Shown here in pieces: positions 1 to 12,907 of a stretch of 64,000 bases of DNA. A program made the translations under genes and the position numbers. The notes beneath the pieces are model-generated. The model was not told the origin of the DNA and ran no database searches. It worked only from the letters and a program-made list of their open reading frames with translations. The first letter of the stretch is position 1. Every line of letters begins with the position of its first letter. Source of the stretch: Sipunculus nudus (Eukaryota > Annelida > Sipuncula > Golfingiida > Sipunculidae); contig CM049318.1 of NCBI GenBank assembly GCA_026874595.1, positions 10,030,241 to 10,094,240 of the forward strand. The letters run 5' to 3'.

Positions 1-3000
1 GTGTTTGTACGATATATGGGGAAATAATTTAATTGACAAAAGAATATTCATAAATCCCCTAGTAATTTACGAAAAGCAATTCAGTGCATTTAATAAATGT
101 ATTAAAAACAATCATAAAATAGTAATTCAGCCAGCGGTAACAATTATATATATAAAGTCGACCACCAGCTGCCGTTAAGATACAGTATATCCTCTGACCG
201 TGTGATTTTTTTATCGTTGGAATCATGAATTCGTGGATTATCTTGATCCACGAAAACCACGAAAATAAAATCCCAACTAATATTTCTGAATCTACAGTAC
301 ATACGTACATACACAAACACGCATACTACGCGTTCACTTAAATCAGCCTTTGAGAAATCGGTGACAGTGGGAAGTCCCAATACAAAAACAAAAGGTAAAC
401 AAAGAGGTTAGTTAAGAGATTATTTCTTAGATCTCCGGCGGTTCGTGACAGCTTCGTAGGGCTATGTTAGTAAATCTATACCCAATTAGATATATCTTCT
501 TTAAATTGAAAGGATAAAACCACACATATAACCAACTTTTTTTAAAGCTAAATGTTTCTCACTTGGTTCGTATTAATTACCAGTTTAAGGCTAGCTATTT
601 GCTTACCTTTTCTATAGAATCCATGTCATTTCAGGATAACCCTGCGTGCATTTAACGAACTCTAGATAATTCCTGTCAGGAATTCTTAAAACGCCTCTCT
701 GGCGAATGTATGAACTTGTTCATCTACAAAGTGTTTATAAACACAACATTGTTTGCTATGCGGAAAAACGCCCTTGTAATCTGAGGTGATTGGTTGCATA
801 AAATGCAGGTGGCTTGTTGTAAAACGTTTTATGCAAACTTCTAGTTCTCTGACCTGCCGGTAGATGTCCGTGTTGAATGCGTTTGAATTATTTTGGCGGG
901 CTTCCCACATGCTATATAACACGTGAATATAAACGAAACAGGACCCTTTAAATATAATTTAGATTTACTTGTTGGAAAGAAAAATAAGAATTAGCAATCT
1001 ATAAACGAAATCCATCAGGAAAAAGGCGCGAATATGAAAGGGAAAGATTCACGTGTGCCATGATATACAGCGTATCGGTGGAGTAATAATATATCAATAA
1101 CACATCTATTATCGATAACTTATCTTACTCAAGCTTAAGTATGTATATTTGTACCGAGTGACTCATATGAACACAAGCTGACAGAAATAGATACATGCTT
1201 AATCAGTCAGTGACACTCGAAGAGATAGGTCGCCACTACGTGTGAGGCCACCTTGAGTAGAATGAATTTGACCCGTGGACCTGAAATCCTGATAAATAAC
1301 GTTGAGTCATGGTTCACTGGGAAACCCTCACTCAGTAACCCCTGTGTCCTACGTCATCTCTGGGATGAGCAGACTCGTTGATTTTGATCCTGGCCTAATT
1401 GTCATAATCGCTGTTTTCCTCCCTGGGTGGTCATTTTTTAGTTACTTTGACCTTATTTTTGAGGTAGCCGCGTATAGCCGTGATATTTTTTTTACATTCA
1501 TATTTTGAATTATTTAGGATTGTTCATGAGATGTGCGCACATAACCTAGTCTCAATGACAATTATCTAATTTCAGGGTCACTATGGTTATTGGTGTTTTT
1601 CGAATGAAACATGTAATGGATATCCTTCCTATTTGATAACATGACCTACATTGGTGGCACGCACACCAGCTGATTATGTTAAATTTAAACTGACTTATGG
1701 TCAGAACGACCTTATCATCCATTTTGCCATCCTAATTAACTAACGCTGCAGAAAAGGGCATGGCATTATCAGCATTTCCCTTGTGCCTCGATTCATTCAC
1801 TGCTTTCTTTCTTGCCAAGTGTCCCTAATTTGGTGAGTATTGTATTTAAATATTCTTTTTAGTAAATGTTTCCAATTTTTTTTTTTTTTTTGGGTCTTGG
1901 GGATGGAGACATGGCTAGATAAGTGGAAAATGGTTGTACTGCTTAAGTCTAGCGCCAATTCGGCCCGTGTATCCGGAACCCTCCATCAGGACGTAAACAT
2001 TTTCGTCATATGTAAAAGCTCCACGTGGCCTACAAGCACGCTATCACTTGACATAAATCTGAACAGTCGTTAGTTTTTTAGTATACTTTTTAACAAAGTC
2101 TACCATGCGACAGAAATGAAATCTGTTTTTACTCAGCATTTTGGAACGGAAATCCCCTTACATGTTTGTTAAATTTCTGGCCTCAGTGAACACAGGTACG
2201 TCTCGCGAGGGTTTCTGGAGGACAACCAACTTGTACGCGATAGAGGAAGTGCTTCATTATCATTGAGACGTATTTCATTTTGGTGTGTGAATTTCCATAT
2301 ATTCTTTTGCGTTAAAACATCACTTGCAGCCTAATGTTAAGATTATCGGCTCTTTGATATCAATGCAACAGGATGGATGGCCTTGCTGTATACATTCCTC
2401 GTTTGGCTTGTATCTCGAGTCAAGTCAGGCTTACCAGTCCACTATAAATGCCTCCTGAGTCTTGTATTCATGGCCAACTTAAGTCACCCACAATCGTCAG
2501 TTTTGATCACCTGCCAGCCTCACGTGACCATGGTTGTGATGTTGGCATGAGAACAAGGTTGGACTGTTTGTATATGACCTGACAGTCATATTATCATGAT
2601 TTCAGACACACAGTGCACAGGCTTGGTGAAACTTAAGCAAGCAATATTAATACGGTTACTGGTGATATGCCTGACATGAGTCACACACTGTACAGGCAGT
2701 ACCTGTCTGAAAATAGAAAACCACTTAAATAACCAACTAGTCATATAAATAGATCATATTATCAGATATGTCGCCATAAGAGTTACGCCTCAATTCTGAC
2801 CTATCACATAAATGGTCCTTTACACTTCATGTGTCTACAGGCAAATACTACAGAAGACATTGAAAATATAATACACGAATATATATTTGTCTCTTGATCA
2901 TTTGGGAAAGTCCTTGTTTATTTTTTGTATATATTTCTCCTACTCATGTGATATAGTCTTTGTTATTTTGTGTATATTTTTCTCCTAATTAAATGACAGT

Positions 3001-3119
3001 CTTTTTTCAGTCATTATTAAACACAGTAACGCAGGTCTAAAATTGTACGGTTTCCTTTGATTTTAAGTAACTTTCGACAGTATCATAGAAAATAATGTGA
3101 GAGAATCTGTGTGCGAGAA
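1..3119. other. no supported feature except the 686-922 frame
   Basis: I see no recognisable gene, tandem array or mobile-element terminus. A 15 bp poly-T run lies near 1876. Short open frames here look like chance. Confidence 0.5.
686..922 (-). CDS. unassigned open frame, 78 codons
   Basis: The frame encodes MLYSMWEARQNNSNAFNTDI, then YRQVRELEVCIKRFTTSHLH and continues to a TAA. Its composition is more protein-like than other short frames nearby, and an ATATAG acceptor-like site precedes it. I do not recognise the sequence; it could be an exon, a mobile-element relic or chance. Confidence 0.25.
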   Translation of the reverse strand: MLYSMWEARQNNSNAFNTDIYRQVRELEVCIKRFTTSHLHFMQPITSDYKGVFPHSKQCCVYKHFVDEQVHTFAREAF

Positions 3120-3613
3120 TTCATATCTCGGGTCTGGACACTCGAGGGGTAATACACTCAGCTCTCTCCTCAGGCGACCCGAGTTCCATCCCAGGAGTTG
3201 CTTCTTCCATGACGGTGTTTTTCAGCAAGTCCTCCGCTCGTGAAAACTACTTCCTCCGGTTTTCTCCACCTCTAAACACTACAGAATGCCACCATCCGAG
3301 CCATAGAGAGAGCCTCGTATTAGTTATTATAACTAGTTGTACAATCCATGTAAAATAAAAATATATAGTTATTTTTTTTCAATTGTAGGAAAGTTCATCA
3401 AAGTAGTCGCTCAATGTGAGGCCTGCCTATAGAGTGCCTTCTTATTTAATTATAATTATGTCGCTAAGTATAACACTTCTAACAGTTTTCTATATACAAT
3501 TTCTATGACCCCAAAACCTACCTGGTCTGAAAGCTGTCTGCGTCTTTATGTCTGATACAACGCACCAATTAGTGTATGGATTTGGAGTTTATCTGTAATA
3601 ATTAAACTTTCTT

Positions 3614-3652
<39 letters not shown>
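3120..3652 (+). mobile_element. probable tRNA-related SINE with TTTC/TC tail
   Basis: The head carries a pol III box-B-like GAGTTCCATCCC near 3180 inside a tRNA-like stretch. The 3' end reads AATTAAACTTTCTTTCTTTC followed by about 17 TC units, a typical SINE tail. A box A could not be assigned confidently. Confidence 0.5.
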
Positions 3653-3654
<2 letters not shown>

Positions 3655-3778
3655 ATACCACACGCAAGCCAGACCTCGAATGGCTACCATATTGCTCTCA
3701 ACGGTGTTGAGCTAGAACCTCAGGTGTAACCCCATATTCAGAAAATGTACCCTGTATACCTATGTAATTGCACAAGAT

Positions 3779-3792
<14 letters not shown>

Positions 3793-3836
<44 letters not shown>
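3793..3836. repeat. (TA)n microsatellite
   Basis: About 20 TA units directly abut the 5' end of the solo LTR. Confidence 0.95.
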
Positions 3837-3840
<4 letters not shown>

Positions 3841-4349
3841 ACAGATGTCTCTTTTATTGTGCGCTTTTGACATTCTGATTCGTGTTTGGCTCAAGCCCTG
3901 GGCGTTGCTATGCTACAGCGTTCCTTGTTCTAGCTGGCCGGGTGCGGCCCACGTGTAAATACAGCGGTCAAGCTAGTCTGGGGCTTTCTTGCCTACTTTC
4001 CGGCCCACGAGTGAACCCTGATATGTATGGAAACACGGCGTTCGTTGTTCTAGATGTTTCCTGTAATGTGTGCATGTGTATTGTTCTTTAGATTGTTCCG
4101 GAAAAGGAAAGTTTTCGGCTTAGGGTGAAAAGTTATAAATAAGGGGCTGTGTTTTAGAGCCCAGAGAAAGGAGAGATATATTAAATAATTTTAAATAATA
4201 ATTATTTGTTAACAAAAAACCACTGACGTCTTTATTCATTCCCCTAGACATTTCACGCTGCCTAGTGTTACATAATCTGGTTTTTTTTTATGTCCATTAC
4301 AAAATTTATGTTTGCCACGACTACGTGCTCTGTTGATATTAGGTTCCGT

Positions 4350-4353
<4 letters not shown>
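3837..4353 (+). mobile_element. solo LTR (517 bp), copy A
   Basis: It begins TGTTAC and ends GTAACA, a perfect 6 bp terminal inverted repeat. It contains a TATA-type core promoter (GTTATAAATAAGGGGCTGTG near 4131) followed by TTAGAGCCCAGAGA. A second copy at 31780-32574 shares this promoter and the 3' third. No internal retroelement sequence flanks it. It is embedded between two (TA)n tracts, so a target-site duplication cannot be told from the repeat. Confidence 0.7.

Positions 4354-4408
<55 letters not shown>
4354..4408. repeat. (TA)n microsatellite
   Basis: About 27 TA units directly follow the LTR end. With the tract before the LTR they look like one tract split by the insertion. Confidence 0.95.
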
Positions 4409-4412
<4 letters not shown>

Positions 4413-4689
4413 TGATAATTCTGAACATGTACATACAAACATATTTAATACTCTAAATACCAATCTGAACAAAATATGTATCGGTAATAAATAAACAGGA
4501 GGTGAAAACGTGTTGCTGTTTGGCTGATGTGGCTCTATTTCATTTGGTGTTTGATTATAAATATAGTAGAGATATATTGAATCAGATGGACTCTAATGGC
4601 TGACATATACATGCAGACAAGTGCGCGTGTTTGTTCTGACAGTAATATTTCTCATTCAAAGTTTGAAATCTGCAATCTGCTGAATGCAA

Positions 4690-4992
4690 GCCTCCACCAT
4701 TTTCTTACTTGACCAATAATCCTAGGTTCATGCGTGCATAAGTGAGTTTACATTTGTGACTCCTCATTGAAGATGATCCTGGATCAGGATCATGTGGCGG
4801 ATCCACAACAAAATCGACACTTCCCTGGCCCATTCCTGAAATGCCCTGAAAATTGCATGAGTTTCCGTTCATGATTGTGAGACATGTTGAGAACAACAGA
4901 CAAACACACACATACAAACACACGAACTGGAAAGAACGTATAACCTCTAGGCGGAGGCAACTATTTTTTCCATATGTATTCAAATTAGACAA
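4690..4992 (-). mobile_element. dispersed repeat relic, probable LINE 3' end
   Basis: It shares the order 'ATGCAAGCCT ... GTGCATAAGTGA ... GGATCCACA ... CCCATTCCTGAA ... CATGATTGTGAG ... AACACACGAAC' with 19380-19735. The pattern resembles the 3' portion of RTE-type non-LTR retrotransposons common in marine invertebrates; this is from memory, not a search. The orientation is uncertain. Confidence 0.4.
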
Positions 4993-5797
4993 GATGATAA
5001 GTGAAAGTCTACGTCTAATTACAATGTAATGAATTATTATTCAACATACCGTTGAATCGGTATAAAATAAATCATTTATATAAAGTTTAATTGAGTTTCC
5101 ACCTTCCCCTGCGTGATTCATTATATAAGCGCTGATTCATACTGTAACATGTGGGACCTTGCCGCAACTCATGTTAATTGTGAATATGCATGCGCGGGTT
5201 ACCGATCAAAACAGTCAAAACGTTACACAACTGTTTATATGATATATATGAGCAGCGCACGTTTTGGATGCTTACTCGAGAAAGGAAACCGAGAACGTGT
5301 TTCGGGAAAAATGGATTTTATATGTATATTCGTGAAGGTGCTGTCGAGGGTCACGCGCTTTGCTGACCGATAACTTTTTTTCTACCCTTATCTTTCTAAC
5401 CAATCTGACTAATTTACACACATTTATGGAAAGCATCTACAAATCCTTGATCTGTTCAGGGTGATGTGCTGCCGTTCATTATAACAAGAATAAACTATTA
5501 TAAGTGTGGACGGGTAACTGTCAACCGGCGTCATTACAAAGAACGTATTATCTTCATTTCTGCTGCAATTTTGTTTCCAGATAGAAGGTTTACTTTCTAT
5601 CAGGTACTGATATCAGCCACCCCTGAGATTTATGACAATTGGTTAAAGATAAAAACAAGCTTTATTCAGCTCTATTACAAGATTTATTACCTTTAGCGAC
5701 AGAAAATTACACAATCGTTATTAATAGGGATACATCCCTGCAATTCAATTGAATACATTCTCTATGTACACACAGACTCGTCAAAAACCGATATTCG

Positions 5798-5798
<1 letters not shown>

Positions 5799-5841
<43 letters not shown>
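5799..5841. repeat. (TA)n microsatellite
   Basis: About 21 uninterrupted TA units. Confidence 0.95.
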
Positions 5842-5844
<3 letters not shown>

Positions 5845-6048
5845 AAAAGGATCTACTTGGATAAAGTTAAATTTACACGCTAAAATATAAAATTGAAAAA
5901 AACATATATATTTAAATATTAAGTAGGGAGAGCTTGTCACTGATGTCAGATCAAGGGAAAGAGCGGAGAAGGTATGTGGAGAGCATGTGTTTGCGTGTGA
6001 TGGTGTATGTGTGTGCTACTTTAACATAAGCCCTCTGAATCAAACATA

Positions 6049-8432
6049 ACAAGTGACCCGTTGGTCATGACGCTCAGCCGACTGATATGTTGACAATATG
6101 TCCTTGCACAGGAATCTAATTAAGATAATATAGGTGGCATCATCATTCATGCATATTAGCTTAAGTTCGTCAAGACCCATTAGCACACCAAGTTTGATAA
6201 CAATCCAACCAGCCTTTCCTGAGGAACCTGGCAATTTGTGTGTATTTTTCATTACTTCTGGGATGCTCAAACATACCATATAACTCTAAGAATATAGGTC
6301 ACAGTGACCCAATTTCAGGTTTTGAGGGAAGAATTTTGAGGAACTCTCATGATGCCAAGTGAGAAGATTCTGGGTCCAATGGTTATGATTTGTGCCCTAC
6401 TTTGGTATCAAATTTTCAAATATTCTGGGGTATGCTTCTAAGCCCCATTGCTCATAGAATATGGGTAACGGAGACCTGATTTTCATGTTTCCGAGGAGAC
6501 TTTTCATGGACCTCTCCTGATTTTAAGTTATGAGATTCTAGGTCCAGTGGTTATAATTTGTGCCCTGCTTTGGTATCAAATTTTCAATTATGCTAAGGGT
6601 GCTTATAAGCCCCATAGCTCAGAGAATGTCGGTAACAGAGACATAATTTCAGGTTTCCAAGGATATTTTTCATTGACCTCCCTGTTCTGTTAAAGGACGA
6701 CCGTATCTTTGAAGGTCTCAAAAATAGAGAGAAAATGCATAAAAATTAGAAAAAAAAATCCAGGTGGCGCCATCAGTCTGCAAGAACTGATGAATCACAC
6801 CATAATGAATATGCATGCAAAGAATCATGACACTCTATGCACAATTTGTTGAGATACTAGAACTTTTGTATCAAATGTTAAGTAATTCTTGGGGGTCGAC
6901 TGAGCCCTATAGTTCAGAGGATATGGGTAACAGAGACCTAATTTCAGGTTTCTACGGAGATATTTTATTGACCTCCCAGCGTGTCAAGATAGAAGATTCT
7001 AGGTCCAATGGTTACCATATGAGCACTGTTAATAGATGACTGCATCTTTTAAGGTCTCAAAAATAGAGAAAAAAAAATCATAAAAAAATCGAAAAATACA
7101 GGTGGCGCAACCAGTCAGCAGGAACTGATGAAACACTCCATGATGAATATGCATGCAAAGAATCATGACAATCAATGATGTTTGTTGAGATACTAGAGCT
7201 TTTGTATCAAATTTTTAGTTGTTCTTTGGGGTACTTCAAAACCCTATAGCTCAGAGGTATTGGGTAATAGAGACCTAATTTCAGGTTTCCTAGGTGACGT
7301 TTTATGGGCCTCCCTTCATGTCAAGATAAAAAGATTCTAGGTCCATTGGTTACCATTCGTGCTTGTTAACATATGACCGCATGTTTAAAGGTCACAAAAA
7401 TAGAGAAAAAAAAATTGAAAACTAAAGGTGGCACCACCAGTCTGCAGAAACTGATGAAACACTCCATAATCAATATCCATTCAAAGAATCATGGTGATCA
7501 ATGCTTTAGTTGCTCAGACACTTTAGCTTTTGAATCAAATTTTCCATTATTCTGGGGGGTATTTCGGAGCCCCATAGCTCATAGTATATGGGTAACAGAG
7601 ACCTAATTTCAGGTTTCCGCTGAGACTTTTAATGGGCCTTCCTGCATGTAAAGAGAGAAGATTCTACGTCCAATGGTTACAATTTGTTCCCTGTTAACAG
7701 ATGACCTCACCTTAAGAGGTCTCAAAAATAGTGAAGAAAATTCGTAAAAAAAAATAAAAAATACAGGTGGCACCACCATTCTGCAGAAACTGATTGAACA
7801 TTCCATGACCAATATCCATGGAAATAACCATGGTAATCAATGCATTAGTTGTTCAGATACTGGAGTTTTTTTATCAAATTTTCCATTATTCTGGGGGGGG
7901 GGGGGGGGGGGGGAGGGGGTACTTCGGAGCCTTAAAGCTCGAAGAATATGGTTAACAGAGACCTTATTCCAGGTCTACACAGAGACTTTTCATGGGCCTC
8001 CCTGAATGTCAAGACAGAAGAGTTCCTAGGATTTGTGCCCTGTTAACAGATGACTGCATCTTTAAAAATACAGGTGGCGCCACCAGTCTGCAGAAACTGA
8101 TGAAAGACTCCATGATCAATATCTATGCAAAGAATCATGATGATCAATGCATTAGTTGTTCAGATACTTGAGCTTTTGTATCAAATTTTCCATTATTCAA
8201 GGGGGTACTTCGGAGCCCCATAGCTCGAAGAATATGGGTAACAGAGACCTAATTTCAGGTTTTCAAGGAGAAATTTCATGGACCTCTGTGTATGTCAAGT
8301 GAGAAGATTCCAGGTCCAGCGGTTACGATTTGTGCCCTGTTAACAGACAGACGGCCGGATGGCCGGACGGCGGGACGGACGACGGACAAAGGGTGATCGC
8401 TATAGCTCAGATGTCTTATTGTCTGTTTGCTC
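6049..8432 (+). mobile_element. HINE/pearl-like element 1, complete
   Basis: The left end is ACAAGTGACCCGTTGGTCAT followed by GACGCTCAGC. The right end is a run of CGGACGG-type units, then ACAAAGGGTGATCGCTATAG and CTCAGATG. The interior is about six diverged units of roughly 330 bp (CTAATTTCAGGTTTCC, GGTCCAATGGTTACGATTTG, CAGGTGGCGCCACCAGTCTG). This architecture (subterminal repeats, tandem core, ACGG microsatellite, terminal hairpin) is that described for bivalve pearl elements. There is no coding capacity. Confidence 0.65.
7894..7918. repeat. poly-G run
   Basis: A nearly pure G homopolymer inside one unit of HINE 1, interrupted once by A. Confidence 0.9.
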
Positions 8433-8530
8433 TTGCACATCGATCACTGTGAGGTTCCCACGACGCCCGTAACTAAGTGATAATGAAGAATCTGCTACGG
8501 TGTGCGCGACCTTAAACATTTGTCACGGTT

Positions 8531-8533
<3 letters not shown>

Positions 8534-8599
<66 letters not shown>
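8534..8599. repeat. (TA)n microsatellite
   Basis: About 33 uninterrupted TA units about 100 bases past the HINE 1 terminus. Confidence 0.95.
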
Positions 8600-8602
<3 letters not shown>

Positions 8603-9159
8603 CTGCAAATGTTTCACATAAGATTAATACTGTGCCCAAAGCTCAGCTTTGAAAATCAGCCATATTTGAAATGTAGTGCAAAAGCATAAGCATAAGAACT
8701 CTAAATCATGAACACAACATGGCCGCAGCTTAAATAGGGAGAGGTTTATCTGAATGTCAGATCACGGTTAAGAGGTCAGAATGAAATAAACTATAAATAT
8801 GAAACCCTGTTTAAACATATTTTAACACATCCTATACAATGGTCACCCTCATCAATATGTTTTTTCTATGAAGTATAGACAATTATAAACCAAACTAAAA
8901 CATACGCACACACTATATATAATATATTTATGTGGTATTAGAATTAATCGATTATATCGCTAATTTATATATTTATATTATTTATTTTTGTTTCTATTTA
9001 GATGGTACAAGTATAGCATGTTTTGTTTGAATATAAGCACGCATATCTCAACATTTGCATTGTTGTTTTACCTCGTTGAAGCGTGTGTTGAAGACACAAT
9101 CAAAAGTGCAACTCTTTGTGAATAGTACGTTACCGATTAAAGAAACTGTATCTTCCGCA

Positions 9160-9160
<1 letters not shown>

Positions 9161-9245
<85 letters not shown>
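9161..9245. repeat. (TA)n microsatellite
   Basis: About 40 TA units with one TAAATA interruption. Confidence 0.95.
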
Positions 9246-9247
<2 letters not shown>

Positions 9248-9948
9248 TATATTATACATAATACATATAAATACACAAATGAGAGGTATCATTAGTATAT
9301 ATGGGTGTAGATTAAATGAGGGTCTAAAGATAAATATTTAAATGTGTTACAAGTACAACGTTTATATTAGTACAAAATCGAAACAGTCGGCTGTCAATTC
9401 AACAAATTTCAATATGTCATCGTCATTATCGTGCATCATCAGCATTTTCATCATCGTCATCAGTATTTCCATCACCATCATCATCATTATTCACAACCGT
9501 TTACCATGATTTCCCGTGGTCAATCCCAATATATTTACAAAACCAAACAATACATGTTACATTCTTGCGGGGAAGCATGTTGCAGCTTCAATCTGCCAAG
9601 ACTCTATAGTGAAGTAGACCAACCCCCTTTTATAAACCACGGATCCGAAGGTCCGAGCACACAATAGACACATATGCGCCTGTGTCGGTCGCAATGGTAG
9701 CAAAGTGGCCTAGTACACGCTCCTGAACTCTCCATATGAAAATCTCCATTTCTTGCTATACCCAATATATGTTCACTTCCAGAGGGCTCCAATATAGCAT
9801 GCTTTTAGCATGTATGTCTCAACATTTGCATTGTCGATTTAAATTGTAGCAACCATGTGATGAAGACAGAATCAGTGTTATCACACGTGTATAAATGTCA
9901 CTCTTTGTGTATAGAAAGTGAACAGTTAAAGAAACTGTGTCCTCTGCA

Positions 9949-9950
<2 letters not shown>

Positions 9951-9994
<44 letters not shown>
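9951..9994. repeat. (TA)n microsatellite
   Basis: About 21 AT units, at the position equivalent to the 9161 tract in the tandem unit. Confidence 0.95.
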
Positions 9995-9997
<3 letters not shown>

Positions 9998-11672
9998 ATA
10001 TCCTCTGGAAACAATTCTATTAGTCTGAAACTCTCTTGGTTAAATAAGATATATTAAAATATGGCTTAATATGTAAAGTATAATAACTATCTGTGCACGA
10101 TGATCCCTTGTGAATCAGACTATCGAGTAACTCAGCTTCAATAACATATGCTCTGGTATGAATTGGATGAAAAGCTTTTCACAATCGGTCTGCTTGCCAG
10201 TTAGCCACTACAGCTCAAAGTACATTCAGGTTTAATCTTTGACATCTTACTTTAAGATTTGTTTATATCCTCATATTCGCAACAGCTATTTATGGGCAGG
10301 TCTGAAAGAATCCAGAATCATTTTCTTCACAGGAGATATACACTCTTCAAATGATTGATGAGTGACGAACAGATAATGTCCCTTTACTACTTCATCGGTT
10401 ACGCCAGCTTAATGTGTTACATGAACACACAGAGTTTACATTATTAAAACACTGGAACAATCATCGTTCTTACCGTGCATCCTTAGCATTTCCATCATCA
10501 TCGTCATCAGTATTTTATCATCATCATCACCATCATCATCATCAGTAGCAGCAGCAGCAGCAATATTCTCAAACTTTACATCCATTTTCCGGCGTGAATC
10601 CCACTCTATTTAGAGCATCAAGCTAATCCGCGTTACATATTAGAATAAATTACTTTGAAGTTTATGCTGTAAAGATTGTATTGGGCAAGAGAGCTCATAG
10701 ACATCCCCCTTTTGTTTAACAAAGAACCGACGGTTCGTCGAAACAAAGGACGCTTCTGGTCTTGTGTCTCCATAGCATTATTAGTATTGCCTGATACGTC
10801 CCATGCTACAGGACCCTGCTTCGAATGCTGCATTTGTTACCACTGGGTTATACGGTAAATAGGAGTTGACAAGTGGAAAGTAGCTCTCGACACGTGGTCC
10901 CAATGTTATTTACCACCGGCGACCTGGGGCTTGTTGGAGTGACATCATTTTCCCACTCGGCGACCTTTATCTACTGCAACGACGGCATCAAGGACACAAA
11001 CAATAAAACCAAGATTTAAGTAGTGAAAATTAAAGTTTTTAATGTCAAATAAATTTGAACAAATGTGACATGAAACGTTTTAATAATCATTTCCTGATTG
11101 GTTACTATGACAAACTAGACTTCCGGTCATCGGGCCTTTTATTCTGTTTACTGAGTGCAGAGAGGCTGGTGGACGTTTGCACCACTTGAAAAATGGTTAT
11201 CACCATGAATCCAAGAAGTAACGAATGCAGCATTAATCACCATTTCCTGTCATACCCCACGTATTTGTCATTCCAGATGGAACTAGTATAGCCTAAATTT
11301 ATTGCCTGTTGACCCGTATCTCAACATTTGCACTTTCGATTTGCATTGTTGCACGGTTTTATTTTTGACAATTAAAATTTCAGTGAATGTTTAATACATG
11401 GTTTCCTACACACCCTATGTGATCAGTTGCCAGTATTATAATTCCTGCCTGGAAACTCTCTCTAGGGTGGTCCAAGTTATCTCGAAACTCAGCCATTGTC
11501 TGAATCTCTCCTGATTGAACAAAATTTTAAAAATATATAAATTTAACAACTAATCTGTAATGGCCAATTGTTTATCAGCAACTCGGCTTAAACAACACAT
11601 GCTCCGGTATAATTCAGATGACTTACTTACCACAATGTGTCTTTCTTGCCACCGCAAAGTACATCTAGATTT

Positions 11673-11677
<5 letters not shown>

Positions 11678-11724
<47 letters not shown>
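11678..11724. repeat. (CT)n microsatellite
   Basis: About 23 CT units. Their translations give the SLSL and RERE frames here, which are not genes. Confidence 0.95.
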
Positions 11725-11727
<3 letters not shown>

Positions 11728-11877
11728 ATATTTACATATCTGTCTACACATCTGTTAAAAAGACAGATCTGAATGAATCCAGGGTCATTGTCATTAGAAG
11801 AGATACATTCAGTTGTCACAGTTGGTAACGTCACAGGGAATATATGTACTTTTGAATTCCTTCTTTGATTCAGTGGT

Positions 11878-12195
11878 TTATATTATACTTTGTGGCATCT
11901 GAAGTGGTTCGGTTGTGCCGTCACTGTTGATATTCGCAATGTGTGACATTTTCAACGGGTCAGGGGTGACACTACAGTTGATGTTTGTTGTCTTTGACCC
12001 ACTGAACGGTGGATCAGTGGCGTCAAGATTCTGTGACGGGCGCATTTTGCCACGAACCTTTGAAGCAAGCCTTGACATGCGGGAGTGTATTGCCATGGTC
12101 ACGTCCTTGACCTTTCCACACATCCCTCTGAAGTCATCATAGACCATCATCTGCCACGGTCTACGGAAGCTGTATGACATATCAGCTTTATCCAT
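11878..12195 (-). CDS. copy 1 cytoplasmic-tail exon
   Basis: This open frame of 105 codons plus TAA follows a GACAG acceptor in phase 0, which fits the transmembrane exon donor. It begins MDKADMSYSFRRPWQMMVYD. The SFRRPWQMMVYDD stretch aligns with SFHKPWQILVCDE in copy 2, and the end EPLQMPQSII aligns with QPLKMEQSIV. The C-terminal 30 residues hold about one and a half units of a 17-18 residue repeat (PLKMSHIANIN / PLQMPQSII). No known signalling motif was recognised. Confidence 0.65.
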   Translation of the reverse strand: MDKADMSYSFRRPWQMMVYDDFRGMCGKVKDVTMAIHSRMSRLASKVRGKMRPSQNLDATDPPFSGSKTTNINCSVTPDPLKMSHIANINSDGTTEPLQMPQSII

Positions 12196-12398
12196 CTGTC
12201 AAAATGGGAAAGATATGATAATACGATATCATGTGTCTGGAAGAGGATATACGCGGAATGTATATCTCGTATCGCTGGGTGATGGTCAAATACTATGTGC
12301 CATTAAACATTCCAATGAAAACAGAGACCACACACACACACACATATATATATATGTATGAGCATACCTTATCTTTTGCAAGGTTTGAGACTCGTACA

Positions 12399-12402
<4 letters not shown>

Positions 12403-12464
<62 letters not shown>
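12403..12464. repeat. (TA)n microsatellite
   Basis: About 30 TA units inside the intron between the copy 1 tail and transmembrane exons. Confidence 0.95.
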
Positions 12465-12466
<2 letters not shown>

Positions 12467-12780
12467 CAACGTGGCATGTTCAGAATACAAAACTCATACA
12501 TATATAAGGAAATAGCATGGCCCGTATTATACACCATGTGAATAAAATGTGTAGAAAATTGAAACTTAATATAATTTTTACTTTTATGTAAAATAGTTTA
12601 CAGATGGATGAATGTTTATTTAGGTGAACCCATTATCAAATGACTTGTTTATCTGAATTTCCTTCCATATTTATTTACATACTTTCAAACATTGGCATTT
12701 AATATTTTATATTTAAAATTACACATATTCAATATATTATTATTTCAAAATTTATAAACTATGAACACTATGCTATAAAT

Positions 12781-12783
<3 letters not shown>

Positions 12784-12833
<50 letters not shown>
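12784..12833. repeat. (TA)n microsatellite
   Basis: About 25 TA units, 75 bases from the copy 1 transmembrane exon donor. Confidence 0.95.
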
Positions 12834-12836
<3 letters not shown>

Positions 12837-12907
12837 ACAGAATAACGATGAAAATAACTTCAGAACTTAATAACAGAGCGTGTAATGTATATTAAAATCT
12901 AGCTCAC

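Larger units (their letters stand above)
8980..11877. repeat. three imperfect tandem copies of a ~1 kb unit
   Basis: Landmarks recur in order. ATCTCAACATTTGCA-like sequence occurs near 9046, 9811 and 11315. A (CAT)n tract near 9431-9500 recurs at 10490-10545. TGTGTATAG / TTAAAGAAACTGTG plus (TA)n near 9120-9245 recurs at 9900-9993. A block near 10110-10360 (AACATATGCTCTGGTAT, AAGTACATTCAGG) recurs at 11560-11820. The array ends where the copy 1 tail exon begins, so it may be a repeated 3' flank of that gene family. Confidence 0.6.

Noticed and set aside
4236-4494. Open frames with long Ile-Tyr runs here and at every other (TA)n tract
   Set aside because: They are translations of the TA dinucleotide in all frames on both strands, with no conserved flanking peptide.
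7805-8005. Gly-rich frame with GGGGGG
   Set aside because: It is a poly-G run inside a non-coding HINE unit.
11550-11834. Ser-Leu and Arg-Glu repeat frames
   Set aside because: They are translations of a (CT)n microsatellite; the flanks change frame without any conserved sequence.
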